This document shows, piece by piece, positions 1-9,182 of a stretch of 64,000 bases of DNA. Position numbers and translations under genes: made by a program. Each line of letters starts with the position of its first letter. Within the stretch, counting starts at the first letter, position 1. The stretch is from Labilibaculum filiforme (lineage in GTDB: Bacteria; Bacteroidota; Bacteroidia; Bacteroidales; Marinifilaceae): assembly GCF_002843315.1 (NCBI RefSeq), contig NZ_MVDD01000007.1, positions 1 through 64,000 on the forward strand, given 5' to 3'. The notes beneath the pieces were generated by a model that was not told where the DNA came from, ran no database searches, and saw nothing but the letters and a program-made list of their open reading frames with translations.

Positions 1-169
1 TTATCGTAATTCTTATTGACAAGGTTTTTATTCTTGTATTTACCTAACTTGTTGTTTCCAATATTTTCAAAGAACTCTTTTCGATCGCTTATCCTCTATC
101 ACTAAAGGCGACCTGTTCTAATAATTTTAATTCCTAAAAGACAGTCGTTACTGCCTCTAAAAGCGGTTG

Positions 170-201
170 CAAAGATAAAGACTTTTTAAGCTCATCTGCA
201 A
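170..201 (-). promoter_or_regulatory. Promoter of the tandem array, copy nearest the transcript
   Basis: Minus strand: -33 TTG (199-201), 21-bp spacer, -7 TATCTTTG (170-177). This matches the Bacteroidota sigma-ABfr consensus. It lies about 100 bp upstream of the boxA-like GTTCTTTGAAA at 65-75. Confidence 0.65.
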
Positions 202-295
202 GAAAAAAGTAAAGTTTTTTTTATCTTTTTTTTTGCCGGTGTAAAACCGTTTCAACCACAATCTTGTAAAGAACTTTCGCCGTTTAAAGCGGGTG

Positions 296-328
296 CAAAG
301 ATAAAGAATTTAATTCCTAACCTGCAAA
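296..328 (-). promoter_or_regulatory. Promoter of the tandem array, second copy
   Basis: Minus strand: -33 TTTG (325-328), 21-bp spacer, -7 TATCTTTG (296-303). It is followed by its own leader-like GTTCTTTACAAGATTG at about 259-274, so promoter and leader appear to have been duplicated together. Confidence 0.65.
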
Positions 329-419
329 TGTTTTTTCAACTTTTTTTTAAAGCTAATTGCACTCCTAAGCCCCATGTTTCCTAGTGACTCGTCGAGTTCG
401 TTAACCCTTAAAGCGGGTG

Positions 420-452
420 CAAAGATAAGAAATAAAAATCTACATATCCAAA
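420..452 (-). promoter_or_regulatory. Promoter of the tandem array, third copy
   Basis: Minus strand: -33 TTTG (449-452), 21-bp spacer, -7 TATCTTTG (420-427). The spacing is identical to the two other intact copies. Confidence 0.65.
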
Positions 453-701
453 CCCAAAGTGAAAAAAATTCAAAGAAAAATAAACTCCGGTTTTTGTGAA
501 ACAAAAATCACTCCCTAAATCACTCTAACCGTTGCACACTTTCCGTTGAAAGCGGTGCAAAGATAACCTATTATTTTTCCCACTTCCTAATTCTTTTGAA
601 AAGTTTTTTCACAAAAAGAAATAGCTGCCTGATTATCAGAAGCTATATTTTTAATCCGAAAGGGAAAAACAAATTACAAAATTCAAATGAGAATGTCCAG
701 T

Positions 702-1691
702 CTAATGGTGAAGATTTTTTAATAAACGTGACTTTTCTTTATTAAATACAATATTCGGATACTCTCGCTCCAAACGCTCCAGATCATCTAAGGTATTGGT
801 TATGAATTGCTGATGACTAATTGCATCTGCATTAAAAGGTCTGTGGTTAGATGCCACAACAATTTTATCGACCCGCTTCATCACTGCGAGTGTTTGATTA
901 GTCATGTATGTATCGACAAAACGGGACCAAATATAATTTACCGAAGAAGAATTCATATGCAACATATCCTCGGCGTAGAAACGATAGTCTCTTAGTTCAT
1001 CCATTACAATTTCGTAGGATGGAAAATAGGATACCTGGTCGAATAAATCCACTAATTGTTCTATTGCAAGCAATAACGTTGCTTTACTAAGCTGATTTCC
1101 ATGCGCTCCATCTTTCCAATGACGAATAGGGCTCACTGTAAATACTATTTTCAAATTTGGGTTGAAAACGGATAAAGAAACAATCAACTTTTTATAAAAT
1201 TGTACGATTTCATCAACATCTAGGCGATAACGATGAAATTCGCGTGCAGGCAATTTGTGACAATTAGATACTACAATTCCCGTATCGAGCAACTCAAAAA
1301 CCCAAGAAGTACCGAATGTGATGTATAGAACATCGGAATTTGCCAGATCTAAGGATGACTTTTTAACTTCTGTATTAATAGCATCCAGGCATTCATTAAC
1401 ATCGGTATTTGAAAAACGACCATGATGGGCAAAGCTAAACCACCTTTCATTAGAAAAATTTAGGTCTTCTTCAGTGAACTTTTTATTCTCGATTAGTATT
1501 TTTAGACTATTGCCAACACTAATTGGATTATAAATTACCCCAAATGGATTTATATTAACATCGAATTTAAATTTTGCCAGTTGCTCACCAATGCTCTCGG
1601 TAAAACATGAACCCAGCATAATTGCCTTAGAATTATAATCGAACTTATCTTGCGAAACTGGAATCTTTACGTTGGTTCTAAAAAGTGTCAT
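702..1691 (-). CDS. GSCFA domain protein (SGNH-like hydrolase)
   Basis: The 329-residue protein carries the eponymous GSCF motif at residues 27-30, followed by TESIG, and a block with INPFGVIYNP that is typical of the GSCFA family (PF08885). The family is thought to have an SGNH/GDSL-type fold; in that reading Ser28 would be the nucleophile. No signal peptide or membrane segment is visible, so it is probably cytoplasmic. The substrate is unknown. It starts with ATG and lies 12 bp downstream of the hydrolase gene at 1704, so the two are probably co-transcribed. Family assignment is firm, function is not. Confidence 0.85.
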   Translation of the reverse strand: MTLFRTNVKIPVSQDKFDYNSKAIMLGSCFTESIGEQLAKFKFDVNINPFGVIYNPISVGNSLKILIENKKFTEEDLNFSNERWFSFAHHGRFSNTDVNECLDAINTEVKKSSLDLANSDVLYITFGTSWVFELLDTGIVVSNCHKLPAREFHRYRLDVDEIVQFYKKLIVSLSVFNPNLKIVFTVSPIRHWKDGAHGNQLSKATLLLAIEQLVDLFDQVSYFPSYEIVMDELRDYRFYAEDMLHMNSSSVNYIWSRFVDTYMTNQTLAVMKRVDKIVVASNHRPFNADAISHQQFITNTLDDLERLEREYPNIVFNKEKSRLLKNLHH

Positions 1692-1703
1692 ATTCTAAAT
1701 AAT

Positions 1704-2543
1704 TTACTTATTCTCTGCTAATCGAGCGTTCAACCAATTTAATATATCTGCAAAAACCTTTTGATGACAGAATTCATTATGTAGCTCATGATAAGCTTTA
1801 TCGTATTGAATATGGGTACCATAATTTACAATTTTCTCTGAAAATATTCTACTGGCATTACAATCTGTAATTTGATCGGCATTCCCATGGAGTAATAACA
1901 ATGGCTTTTTTACTTTGTTCGAATTTTTTAAAATATAGTAACCTGCATCATATGCATCAACAAATAACCGAAAGGAGACCATATGATGAATTAATTCATC
2001 CTCATTATATTTGATCCAAACATTCTCGATATGTGATAACTTTTTAGCATCGAAAGAGGTTTTAATACTAAAAGATGGAATAAAGTTGGCCAATGCACGT
2101 AGAAAAGGAATTAGAATTTTTGGAGGTGCCTCTTGTGTCACAATCCACGGAGAAGTAGAAATGACGCCTAAATAATTGGATTTTCGGCTAATTAAATGAT
2201 TTAACACCTCTCCTCCACCCATGCTATGACCGTATAAAAAGCAAGGAATATCTCCAAAATTTGTTTTAATTTCCTCCAGAGCGAAATCGATATCGTTCAT
2301 TAATTGTTCGTACGAACCAATAACACCTCTTTTCCCACTCGACAAACCATGCCCCCGTTGGTCGTAAGTACAAACAGCAATGTTCTCTTCGACGAATTGT
2401 TCGGCCCACTCGTGATATCGAGAAGAATGCTCTCCAATACCATGTACCAAACAAATTACAGCTTTTGGTTTAGACGATGGTTGCCAGACTTGGAAAAACA
2501 ATTGGTTTTCGTTATCAGTATTTGCATGATAGATATGATGCAT
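1704..2543 (-). CDS. Alpha/beta hydrolase, monoacylglycerol lipase/lysophospholipase-like
   Basis: Serine hydrolase of the Hydrolase_4 (S33-like) family. The sequence shows an oxyanion-hole region VHGIGEHS, the YDQRGHG turn typical of monoglyceride lipases, a nucleophile elbow GHSMGG, the acid in HGNADQITD and the base in YHELHNE near the C-terminus. The longest open frame begins at a TTG (2609). The ATG at 2543 (279 aa) starts just before the conserved domain and matches the usual family length, so I prefer it. No signal peptide. The likely role is release of fatty acid from monoacyl- or lysolipids; the exact substrate cannot be read from sequence. The GSCFA gene follows closely on the same strand. 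Confidence 0.82.
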   Translation of the reverse strand: MHHIYHANTDNENQLFFQVWQPSSKPKAVICLVHGIGEHSSRYHEWAEQFVEENIAVCTYDQRGHGLSSGKRGVIGSYEQLMNDIDFALEEIKTNFGDIPCFLYGHSMGGGEVLNHLISRKSNYLGVISTSPWIVTQEAPPKILIPFLRALANFIPSFSIKTSFDAKKLSHIENVWIKYNEDELIHHMVSFRLFVDAYDAGYYILKNSNKVKKPLLLLHGNADQITDCNASRIFSEKIVNYGTHIQYDKAYHELHNEFCHQKVFADILNWLNARLAENK

Positions 2544-2648
2544 TCTTGAAAATTTAATTCGTTCTTTTATCGATAAAATAAATGTAAGAAAATTATAAGG
2601 CTTATTCAACGTTCTTTTCCATACTCCAAAGAATATATAATCTATTAC

Positions 2649-3599
2649 TTAGTCATTTTCATTGTTAGCTTTGTTAAGAAAATCGATATTTCGTTTTAAG
2701 CCTTTCAATTTTGTTCGTTTTACCGCTGAATTTTTAAATAATTCACCAAATTTATGAGCATCCATTTGCTCCCATTCTAGTTTTGATAAAGAGAGTACAT
2801 CTGGATTTGGTTCGAATTCGGGAACAGAATGAGCTTTTGCCATACGATTCCAAGGACAAACATCCTGGCAGATATCACAACCAAATGCTCGGTTTTCGAA
2901 TTTCCCTTTCATTTCTTCTGGAATTTCTCCTTTTAGTTCGATTGTGAAATAGGAAATACATTTACTTCCATTCACCACATAGGGTTCGGTAATTGCACCG
3001 GTTGGACAAGCTCGAATGCACTTACTACATCCTCCACAAAAATCTTGATATTTTTCATCCTCGTACTCTAATTCCATATCGATTAACAATTCGCCCAGAA
3101 AAAGAAAGGATCCAATTTTACGATTTAGCAAAAGCGAATTTTTTCCAATCCAGCCTAAACCGGCTTTTTTTGCCCAAGCGTGTTCTAATATTGGTGCTGA
3201 ATCGACAAATGCGCGACCGGAAACTTCGCCAATTTCGGTATTGATGTATTCCAAAAGCTGATTGAGTCGATCTTTTAGTACAAAATGATAATCTTTTCCG
3301 TAAGCATATTTTGCAATTATGGGTGCTTTGGGATCTTGTTGCTGTTCTTTGGGAAAATAATTCAGACCCACAACCACAACCGACTTTGTATTTTCTACCA
3401 ACAAACGTGGATCTAATCGTTTTTCAATATTATTGGTCATGTAAGTCATTTCACCATGGTATTTTTTTTCTAACCACGATTGAAAATTCTCTTTCTCATC
3501 TTCCAAAAAGTCAGCCTTTGCGATTCCACAAAGATCCAAACCAAGCTCGAGAGCTTTGGCTTTAATAAGTTTTGATTTAATGGAGAGAGTGAGATTCAT
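2649..3599 (-). CDS. queG: Epoxyqueuosine reductase QueG
   Basis: Cobalamin- and iron-sulfur-dependent enzyme that reduces epoxyqueuosine to queuosine in tRNA, the last step of Q34 synthesis in the cytoplasm. The 316 residues cover the full family length. The N-terminal part contains the family block from [16 protein letters not shown] to NYFP, and the C-terminal part has two [4Fe-4S] cysteine sets: [12 protein letters not shown], and [12 protein letters not shown] with an earlier Cys in GSKCIS. The ATG at 3599 directly precedes the conserved N-terminus. It lies 105 bp upstream of the hydrolase start and ends 39 bp before the hydrolase's alternative TTG, so it may head that small operon. Confidence 0.95.
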   Translation of the reverse strand: MNLTLSIKSKLIKAKALELGLDLCGIAKADFLEDEKENFQSWLEKKYHGEMTYMTNNIEKRLDPRLLVENTKSVVVVGLNYFPKEQQQDPKAPIIAKYAYGKDYHFVLKDRLNQLLEYINTEIGEVSGRAFVDSAPILEHAWAKKAGLGWIGKNSLLLNRKIGSFLFLGELLIDMELEYEDEKYQDFCGGCSKCIRACPTGAITEPYVVNGSKCISYFTIELKGEIPEEMKGKFENRAFGCDICQDVCPWNRMAKAHSVPEFEPNPDVLSLSKLEWEQMDAHKFGELFKNSAVKRTKLKGLKRNIDFLNKANNEND

Positions 3600-4670
3600 G
3601 TTGCTAAATTAAGATTGTTAGCGACAATTCGTGATAATTATTTTGCATTTTCTAATGATATTGTATTTCAAAATAAATATTTCAAACTTTTTTCTTGATA
3701 AAAAAGTTACAAAAAATCAAGACTATGGACCTCGGCGACCCATTACGGCTCAAAGACTAAAAAAAAGTAATGCTGAAAAAATGATTTAGAATCCCTAATC
3801 AAGTCAATTCTATTAGGATTCTTTCCTATTCATCCTTACTAAAGACTCCAATTCATTTTCCCAACGGATTTTTTTCTTAACGTCTTTTTCTCCTATGGGT
3901 ACCCGCCTGCGTTACCGATGTCAATCCTTTTCGCACAAAACAAAGTGAAAATCCATGGAGATGTTCTGCAAATACCAGACAATTCTTAAACTTAAATTAT
4001 TTTGCGTTAGGGATTGTAGTGGTTACCCCACAGCGAAGAATGAGCGAGGAGTAAAATATTTTGCATTTTCTAATGAAAATGTATTTACGGATAACTATTT
4101 AAAGTGTTTTCCTTTTCTATTTATAACTCAAAACCATTGCACTCTTAAAATTGTTCCACTCTCTAATTTTTCAAAATTATATTTTTTAAAATTGCTTTGT
4201 CCTTAAGCCGGACGGCTCTTACTTTTCTCCTTAAATGAGAAAAGTAAGCAAAAGAATCAAGTCAATAGAAAGCTCTTCCGCATTCTAAATCAACTAAAGT
4301 AGCACGTGGCACGCTCTATTGACAGCACTCGCTTATAATTTTAAAACTCCAAAACATTATCCATCTAATTGTTTTATCGGTAACTGCAACAAAGACGTAT
4401 CTCCAAATTCAATGTTGAACCCAAATATTCAATCTGTTTTGCGTTAGGGATTGAAGTGGTTACCCCACAGCGAAGAATGAGCGAGGAGTAAAAACGGAAA
4501 GCCCGACCTGAGGAACGAAGGAAACGCCCAAAACAAAATTCGAATTACAAATCGATTTATTTCACATTACATCTATTGATTTAAAACAAAGCTTGCTGAT
4601 TATTAGTAAAAACCAAGTTACACCCTGACATGAACGGCTTGGTTACAGTCTGAGCATGACCCACAGATGC
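3600..4670. repeat. Non-coding stretch filled with dispersed Bacteroidota repeats
   Basis: About 1.1 kb without a credible gene. It contains two nearly identical copies of a block starting GCGTTAGGGATTG(T/A)AGTGG and running through GCGAAGAATGAGCGAGGAG (about 4003-4053 and 4441-4492). The second copy continues into AAAGCCCGACC, a string I know from interspersed repeats in other Bacteroidota. It also contains a 29-bp imperfect direct repeat (3640-3668 and 4058-4086, 27 of 29 identical) and stretches such as GAGAAAAGTAAGCAAAAG (4237-4254) that recur in intergenic DNA of this phylum. Open frames here show no recognisable protein features. Confidence 0.6.
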
Positions 4671-4672
4671 AC

Positions 4673-4700
4673 AAAAAAGGACTGTAAAAACAGCCCTTTA
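4673..4700 (-). terminator. Intrinsic terminator of the suf operon
   Basis: Inverted repeat AAAGGACTGT/ACAGCCCTTT with a short A loop and one mismatch. On the minus strand it is followed by a run of six T. It sits directly after the stop codon of the last suf gene. Confidence 0.75.
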
Positions 4701-4706
4701 TATTAT

Positions 4707-5018
4707 TTAAAGAAAACCCAGTTCGAGTTTTGCTTCTTCGGTCATCATTTCTTTATCCCAAGGCGGATCGAAAGTTAACACAACGGTTACATCTTCGATT
4801 TGAGGTAGCGATTTTGTTCTTTCGTTTACCTCTTCCAAAATTTGATCGGCCATTGGGCAGTTCGGAGCTGTAAGAGTCATGGTGATTTTCACCTCATCCT
4901 CCTCGTACATATCCACTTCGTAGATTAATCCCAGATCGTAAATATTTACTGGAATTTCGGGATCGTAAATGGTTTTTAAAACCTCAACGATTATTGCTTC
5001 TGTTTCTCTTTTTCCCAT
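4707..5018 (-). CDS. MIP18/PaaD-like (DUF59) Fe-S assembly factor, SufT-like
   Basis: A 103-residue single-domain DUF59 protein. Features are the N-terminal TIYDPEIPVNIYDLGLIY motif and TAPNCPMAD with the conserved cysteine that is functionally important in MIP18-type proteins. In other bacteria SufT proteins help load Fe-S clusters onto target enzymes. It is the last gene of the suf operon here, 10 bp after sufE and just before the terminator, which supports the SufT role rather than phenylacetate metabolism (no paa genes nearby). Starts with ATG at 5018. Confidence 0.88.
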   Translation of the reverse strand: MGKRETEAIIVEVLKTIYDPEIPVNIYDLGLIYEVDMYEEDEVKITMTLTAPNCPMADQILEEVNERTKSLPQIEDVTVVLTFDPPWDKEMMTEEAKLELGFL

Positions 5019-5028
5019 TTTATCCTGA

Positions 5029-5451
5029 TTATTTGCTTACATGATTGAAAGCAATTCCATACATTTTAATTTGTTTTACCATAGAAACTAATCCATTTGA
5101 GCGAGTAGGTGATAAATGTTGTTTTAAGCCGATTTCATCGATAAATTTAAGGTCGGCATTCATAATATCCTGAGGTGTTTGATTATTGAAAACACGAATT
5201 AACAAAGCTGCGATTCCTTTTACGATAATAGCATCGCTATCGGCCTGTAACTTTACAAGTCCATTTTCAAGAGATGCGTTAAACCAAACTTTTGACTGAC
5301 AACCCTTTATAAGATTCGACTCTGTTTGATGTTTTGCATCTAGACCGGAAAGGTCTGTTCCCAACTCAATTAGATAGGCGTATTTGTCCATCCAATCTTC
5401 AAACCCTGCAAATTCTTCAATTATATCCTCTTGAATTTCGTTTATTGTCAT
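5029..5451 (-). CDS. sufE: Cysteine desulfuration protein SufE
   Basis: SufE accepts persulfide sulfur from SufS and passes it to the SufBCD scaffold. The protein has 140 residues, the normal length, with the active-site cysteine in the loop KGCQSKVWF and a conserved C-terminal part (GLKQHLSPTRSNG). It lies between sufS and the DUF59 gene on the same strand. The 132-bp gap to sufS contains a copy of a short dispersed repeat (see 5465-5508). Confidence 0.93.
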   Translation of the reverse strand: MTINEIQEDIIEEFAGFEDWMDKYAYLIELGTDLSGLDAKHQTESNLIKGCQSKVWFNASLENGLVKLQADSDAIIVKGIAALLIRVFNNQTPQDIMNADLKFIDEIGLKQHLSPTRSNGLVSMVKQIKMYGIAFNHVSK

Positions 5452-5464
5452 ACTATAGATTTTA

Positions 5465-5508
5465 GATATGAGATTTTAGGAATGAGAAAAAATCCCATTC
5501 CAAATCTA
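5465..5508. repeat. Short dispersed repeat GATATGAGATTTTAGGAATG-type, copy 1
   Basis: About 44 bp between sufE and sufS. It is similar in order and wording to 8261-8306 (AAGATTTGAGAAATGAGATAAATCC, ending with CTACATCTAC versus CAAATCTAC here). A shorter version, ATATGAGATTTTAGAGGTGAG, occurs at about 57137-57157. The function is unknown. Confidence 0.4.
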
Positions 5509-5583
5509 CGAACGTATCTAATTTATATTTTTTTCAGCCGAAAGTTACAATAATTTTCTATCTGTGAAAATCTAACCAACGAA

Positions 5584-6810
5584 CTATTTTACAGCAAACA
5601 TTTTGCAAACTTTTACTATTCCATTATATAGTACATCGATTTCTTCCTTTGTATTGTAGAATGAAAATGACGCACGAACGGTTCCGTCGATTCCGAAATG
5701 CTGCATTACCGGCTCGGTACAATGAGTACCAGTTCTTACGGCAATTCCCATTTGATCGAGAAGCATTCCCATATCGTAGAAATGAATTCCCTTTACTAGA
5801 AAAGAAATTACCGAAGTTTTCTCTTTCGCAGTTCCATAAATTCTTAATCCATTAATAGTTAGCAATTTTTCGGTTGCGTACTCCAGCAATTCATGTTCGT
5901 GACTATCGATATTTACCATTCCAATACTCTCTACATATTCGATTGCGGCACCTAAGCCAATAGCATCGATATAATTTGGTGTTCCCGCTTCGAATTTAAA
6001 GGGAAGTTCGTTGTAGGTAGTTTTCTCGAAACTCACTTCGGCAATCATTTCCCCTCCGCCTTTCCATGGTGGCATTTGGTTTAGCAATTCTTCTTTGCCA
6101 TACAAAACACCAATTCCGGTAGGTCCGTAAATTTTATGACCCGAAAAAACCAAAAAATCTACATCTAAATCCTGAACATCGATTGTTTTGTGTTGCACAG
6201 ATTGAGCTGCATCGATTAAAACGCGAACATTTTTAGCATGTGCAATCTCTATTATTTTACGAATAGGATTTATGGTTCCTAAAGAATTGGAGATGTGATT
6301 AACCGCAATTATTTTTGTACGTTCGGTAATTAAACCATCCAATTTCTCAATCATCAATTCACCACGATCGTTAAAAGGCAACACTTTTAAAACTGCATTT
6401 TTTCGTTCGCAGATTAATTGCCAAGGAACGATATTGGAGTGATGCTCTAATTCAGAAACGATTACCTCATCGCCTTCGAAAATAAATTTTTCGCCAAACG
6501 AATTGGCAACTAAATTTATAGATTCAGTTGCTCCGCTGGTAAAAATAATTTCGTGCGAATGCTTTGCATGAATAAAATTCTGTACAATTATTCTTGCATT
6601 CTCGTTTCCATCGGTTGATTTGTTACTCAAATAGTGCACACCACGATGAATATTAGAATTGTACTTATAGTAATACTCGGTTAACTTATCGATTACCTGA
6701 CGAGGTTTTTGAGTAGTTGCAGCATTATCGAAGTAAACAAGAGGTTTACCATGAATCAATTCCTCAAGAATAGGAAAATCTTTACGTACTTTATGGATAT
6801 CTATGGTCAT
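5584..6810 (-). CDS. sufS: Cysteine desulfurase SufS
   Basis: PLP-dependent group II cysteine desulfurase (408 aa) that takes sulfur from L-cysteine for Fe-S cluster synthesis. Visible features: YFDNAATTQKP at the N-terminus, TSGATESIN, NHISNSLGT, the PLP lysine in SGHKIYGP, and the catalytic cysteine in RTGTHCTEP, a loop of the group II (SufS/CsdA) type. It lies in the operon between sufD (56 bp) and sufE, its sulfur-accepting partner. ATG start at 6810. Confidence 0.96.
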   Translation of the reverse strand: MTIDIHKVRKDFPILEELIHGKPLVYFDNAATTQKPRQVIDKLTEYYYKYNSNIHRGVHYLSNKSTDGNENARIIVQNFIHAKHSHEIIFTSGATESINLVANSFGEKFIFEGDEVIVSELEHHSNIVPWQLICERKNAVLKVLPFNDRGELMIEKLDGLITERTKIIAVNHISNSLGTINPIRKIIEIAHAKNVRVLIDAAQSVQHKTIDVQDLDVDFLVFSGHKIYGPTGIGVLYGKEELLNQMPPWKGGGEMIAEVSFEKTTYNELPFKFEAGTPNYIDAIGLGAAIEYVESIGMVNIDSHEHELLEYATEKLLTINGLRIYGTAKEKTSVISFLVKGIHFYDMGMLLDQMGIAVRTGTHCTEPVMQHFGIDGTVRASFSFYNTKEEIDVLYNGIVKVCKMFAVK

Positions 6811-6866
6811 TCTATAAAATAATCAAATGCATCGCAACAAATACGATGCACTAAGATTAATTAATT

Positions 6867-8228
6867 CTAGTTTTTGCAGGCAATTGCACAAGTATTACAC
6901 TTCGAAATTTCGCCCCTTAATCGTGTATCCACTAAAGCATCAATTCGATCTTTAAGTGGCTCTACTCTAATTTTTTCGATTATTTCGTGAGCGAAAGCAA
7001 ACATCAACATCTGACGAGCTTCTTTTTCATCAATACCTCTTGCGCGAAGATAAAACAATGCATCCTCGTCCATTTGTCCAACGGTTGCTCCATGACTACA
7101 TTTCACATCGTCGGCATCGATAATTAGCTGAGGTTTTGTATTAATTTGAGCATCGTCGCTCAATAACAAATTGTTATTGGATTGATAAGCTAAGGTTTTT
7201 TGTGCATCGGGGCGAACGTAAATTCTGCCTGCAAAAGCTGCGGTGGCTTTTCCATCCATTACACCTTTAAAATGCTCGTTGCTTAAACAGTTTGGTTTCG
7301 CGTGATCGATAGAAGTAAAATTGTCGACATGTTGATCTTTATCCATCAAATACATTCCGAAGGTATGATTTTCGCAATGCTCGCCATCTAACAAAACGTG
7401 ATGATTGTTACGAATAGTTCCTCCATAAAGAGAAATTGTATTCGTAAGCACATTGGAATTTTTTTCCTGACGGATGAATGTAGAATTCAGAATTACAGAA
7501 TTTAAATGCTGATTTTGCAAGGTATACAAATCGAAGACTGCATTAGTTGCCACATTTATTTCGGTTACCGCATTACTTAAGTATTTGTGGTGCGTTAAAG
7601 TATGATCGCAAACAATTATTTTTGCTTGTGCATTTTCTTCAATCACGAATAAATTTCGTTGTGTTGCCAATAAATCCCGGTCGGAACGCAAAAGATTCAC
7701 TACCTGAATTGGCTTTTCGACTACTACTCCTTTTGGCACGTAAATGAATAAACCATCTTTTGCCAAAGCTGTATTCAATGCTACTAGTCCATCGTCGGCA
7801 GGCTTGGCATATTTGCCATAATGCGCCTCGAAAATAGCTGGATATTTTTTCGCAGCCTCCTGAACACCACAAACAATAACTCCTTTGGGTAATTCGGTAA
7901 GTGTTTTATTGTTGCCGTAATACCATCCGTTTGTTAGTAATACCATATTGGTATCCAACTCCGGCACATCGCACTGAAAAATATCATTCAAATCCACATC
8001 CACTTCCATATAACGAAGATTCACATTGTATGGATGATCGAAAGCAGGTATCAGATTGGTGTATTTGTAATTCTCGTTGGCACGAGTAGGTACGCCTAAC
8101 TTCTGAAACTGAACGAAAGCTTTTTCGCGAGCCTTATTCATGCAGTTGGAAGAACCATTTGTAAGCAATTCTTTCCCTTGCTCGAATAAATTGGCAAAAT
8201 CCTTATTTATTGTATCTATGTTGGCCAT
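6867..8228 (-). CDS. sufD: Fe-S cluster assembly protein SufD
   Basis: Subunit of the SufBC2D scaffold on which Fe-S clusters are built. The 453-residue protein has a SufD-type N-terminus with ANENYKYTNL and the C-terminal SUF-FeS beta-helix with MDKDQHVDNFTSIDHAKPNC and CSHGATVGQMDEDALFYLRARG, which ends in the alpha-helical tail. It stands between sufC and sufS, the standard order. It starts with ATG; the 76-bp gap to sufC holds a 7-bp stem hairpin (8246-8263) and a dispersed repeat. Confidence 0.95.
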   Translation of the reverse strand: MANIDTINKDFANLFEQGKELLTNGSSNCMNKAREKAFVQFQKLGVPTRANENYKYTNLIPAFDHPYNVNLRYMEVDVDLNDIFQCDVPELDTNMVLLTNGWYYGNNKTLTELPKGVIVCGVQEAAKKYPAIFEAHYGKYAKPADDGLVALNTALAKDGLFIYVPKGVVVEKPIQVVNLLRSDRDLLATQRNLFVIEENAQAKIIVCDHTLTHHKYLSNAVTEINVATNAVFDLYTLQNQHLNSVILNSTFIRQEKNSNVLTNTISLYGGTIRNNHHVLLDGEHCENHTFGMYLMDKDQHVDNFTSIDHAKPNCLSNEHFKGVMDGKATAAFAGRIYVRPDAQKTLAYQSNNNLLLSDDAQINTKPQLIIDADDVKCSHGATVGQMDEDALFYLRARGIDEKEARQMLMFAFAHEIIEKIRVEPLKDRIDALVDTRLRGEISKCNTCAIACKN

Positions 8229-8245
8229 GTTTTTTTAGATATTAG

Positions 8246-8306
8246 TCCCGATATGAATCGGGATAAGATTTGAGAAATGAGATAAATCCAATTTCCTACA
8301 TCTACT
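8246..8306. repeat. Hairpin plus dispersed repeat between sufC and sufD, copy 2
   Basis: Inverted repeat TCCCGAT/ATCGGGA (8246-8252, 8257-8263) followed by AAGATTTGAGAAATGAGAT, similar to 5465-5508. It could be a stabilising intercistronic hairpin or a small mobile repeat. The sequence alone does not decide. Confidence 0.4.
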
Positions 8307-9057
8307 ATTTTCCGTTTTCTTCCTTAATCCAGTCGTATCCTTTTTCTTCCAATTCGAGAGCAAGCTCTTTACCGGCAGTTTTTACAATTCGACCATCAAA
8401 CAAAACATGTACAACATCAGGAACGATATAATCTAATAAACGTTGGTAGTGAGTAATCACGATTGTTGAGTTCTCTGCTGTTTTCAATTTATTCACTCCA
8501 TTTGCTACTACACGAAGCGCATCGATATCCAAACCAGAATCAGTTTCATCTAAAACGGCCAATTTTGGTTCCAACATTGCCATTTGAAAAATCTCGTTCT
8601 TTTTCTTCTCTCCACCAGAAAACCCTTCGTTTACCGAACGATTTGTTAGTTTTGAATCGATTTCAACCAAATTTTTCTTATCGCGCATCAGTTTTAAAAA
8701 ATCGGATGCCGTTAATGGTGCCAATCCTTTGTGCTTACGATGCTCGTTAACTGCAGTTTTCATGAAGTTAACGGTAGAAACTCCAGGAATTTCGATTGGA
8801 TACTGAAAACCTAAGAAGATGCCTTCTTTTGCACGATCTTCCGGTGCCATATCCAATACGTCTTTTCCTTGAAATACAATCTCACCTTCGGTTACTTCGT
8901 ATAAATCTCTTCCTGCCAACACCGAAGCCAAAGTACTTTTACCAGCACCATTTGGTCCCATTATAGCGTGAACTTCTCCTGGTTTCACCTCCAGATTAAT
9001 TCCTTTTAAGATTTCCTTTCCATCGATGGAAACGTGTAAATTTTTAATGCTTAACAT
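8305..9057 (-). CDS. sufC: Fe-S cluster assembly ATPase SufC
   Basis: ABC-type ATPase of the SufBC2D complex (250 aa). Walker A GPNGAGKST, a Q-loop region near FLGFQYP, the SufC-specific signature SGGEKKKNEIFQ, Walker B AVLDETDSGLD and the switch histidine in VITHYQRLL are all present. It lies 125 bp downstream of sufB and 76 bp upstream of sufD. It has no membrane segment, as expected for this cytoplasmic ABC protein. Confidence 0.97.
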   Translation of the reverse strand: MLSIKNLHVSIDGKEILKGINLEVKPGEVHAIMGPNGAGKSTLASVLAGRDLYEVTEGEIVFQGKDVLDMAPEDRAKEGIFLGFQYPIEIPGVSTVNFMKTAVNEHRKHKGLAPLTASDFLKLMRDKKNLVEIDSKLTNRSVNEGFSGGEKKKNEIFQMAMLEPKLAVLDETDSGLDIDALRVVANGVNKLKTAENSTIVITHYQRLLDYIVPDVVHVLFDGRIVKTAGKELALELEEKGYDWIKEENGK

Positions 9058-9182
9058 CTATATTTAGATTTTTGCCATTAGCGTATTGCCATTGGCTATT
9101 AACATTTAGTTTATTCTGCCAGTAAATAATCAACTGGTCTTTGCAAATTAGCTACAAACAATATACTAGCTAAAATTTATAT

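Larger units (their letters stand above)
55..600 (-). promoter_or_regulatory. Tandem promoter array and leader, probably of an rRNA operon left of the window
   Basis: Four copies of an AAAGCGG(G/T)TGCAAAGATAA-like unit lie at about 161-179, 287-304, 410-428 and 550-566, spaced 124-138 bp apart. Read on the minus strand each gives TATCTTTG, the Bacteroidota -7 box TAnnTTTG. Three of the four (-7 at 170-177, 296-303, 420-427) have TTG/TTTG exactly 21 bp upstream (199-201, 325-328, 449-452), the -33 box; the fourth (558-565) lacks it. Downstream on the minus strand, 58-75 and 256-274 read GTTCTTTGAAAATATTGG and GTTCTTTACAAGATTGTGG, resembling the boxA-like start of Bacteroidota 16S leaders. No protein gene fits. 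That the 16S gene follows to the left of position 1 is inference. Confidence 0.7.

Noticed and set aside
160-567. Possible CRISPR or satellite repeat from four TGCAAAGATAA units
   Set aside because: Spacing of 124-138 bp, matching -7/-33 boxes at fixed 21-bp distance and leader-like sequence downstream fit promoters much better.
3955-4206. 83-codon open frame in the queG-suf gap
   Set aside because: It runs through one of the repeat blocks (GCGTTAGGGATTG), has no recognisable motif and a cysteine/phenylalanine-rich composition expected from translated repeat DNA.
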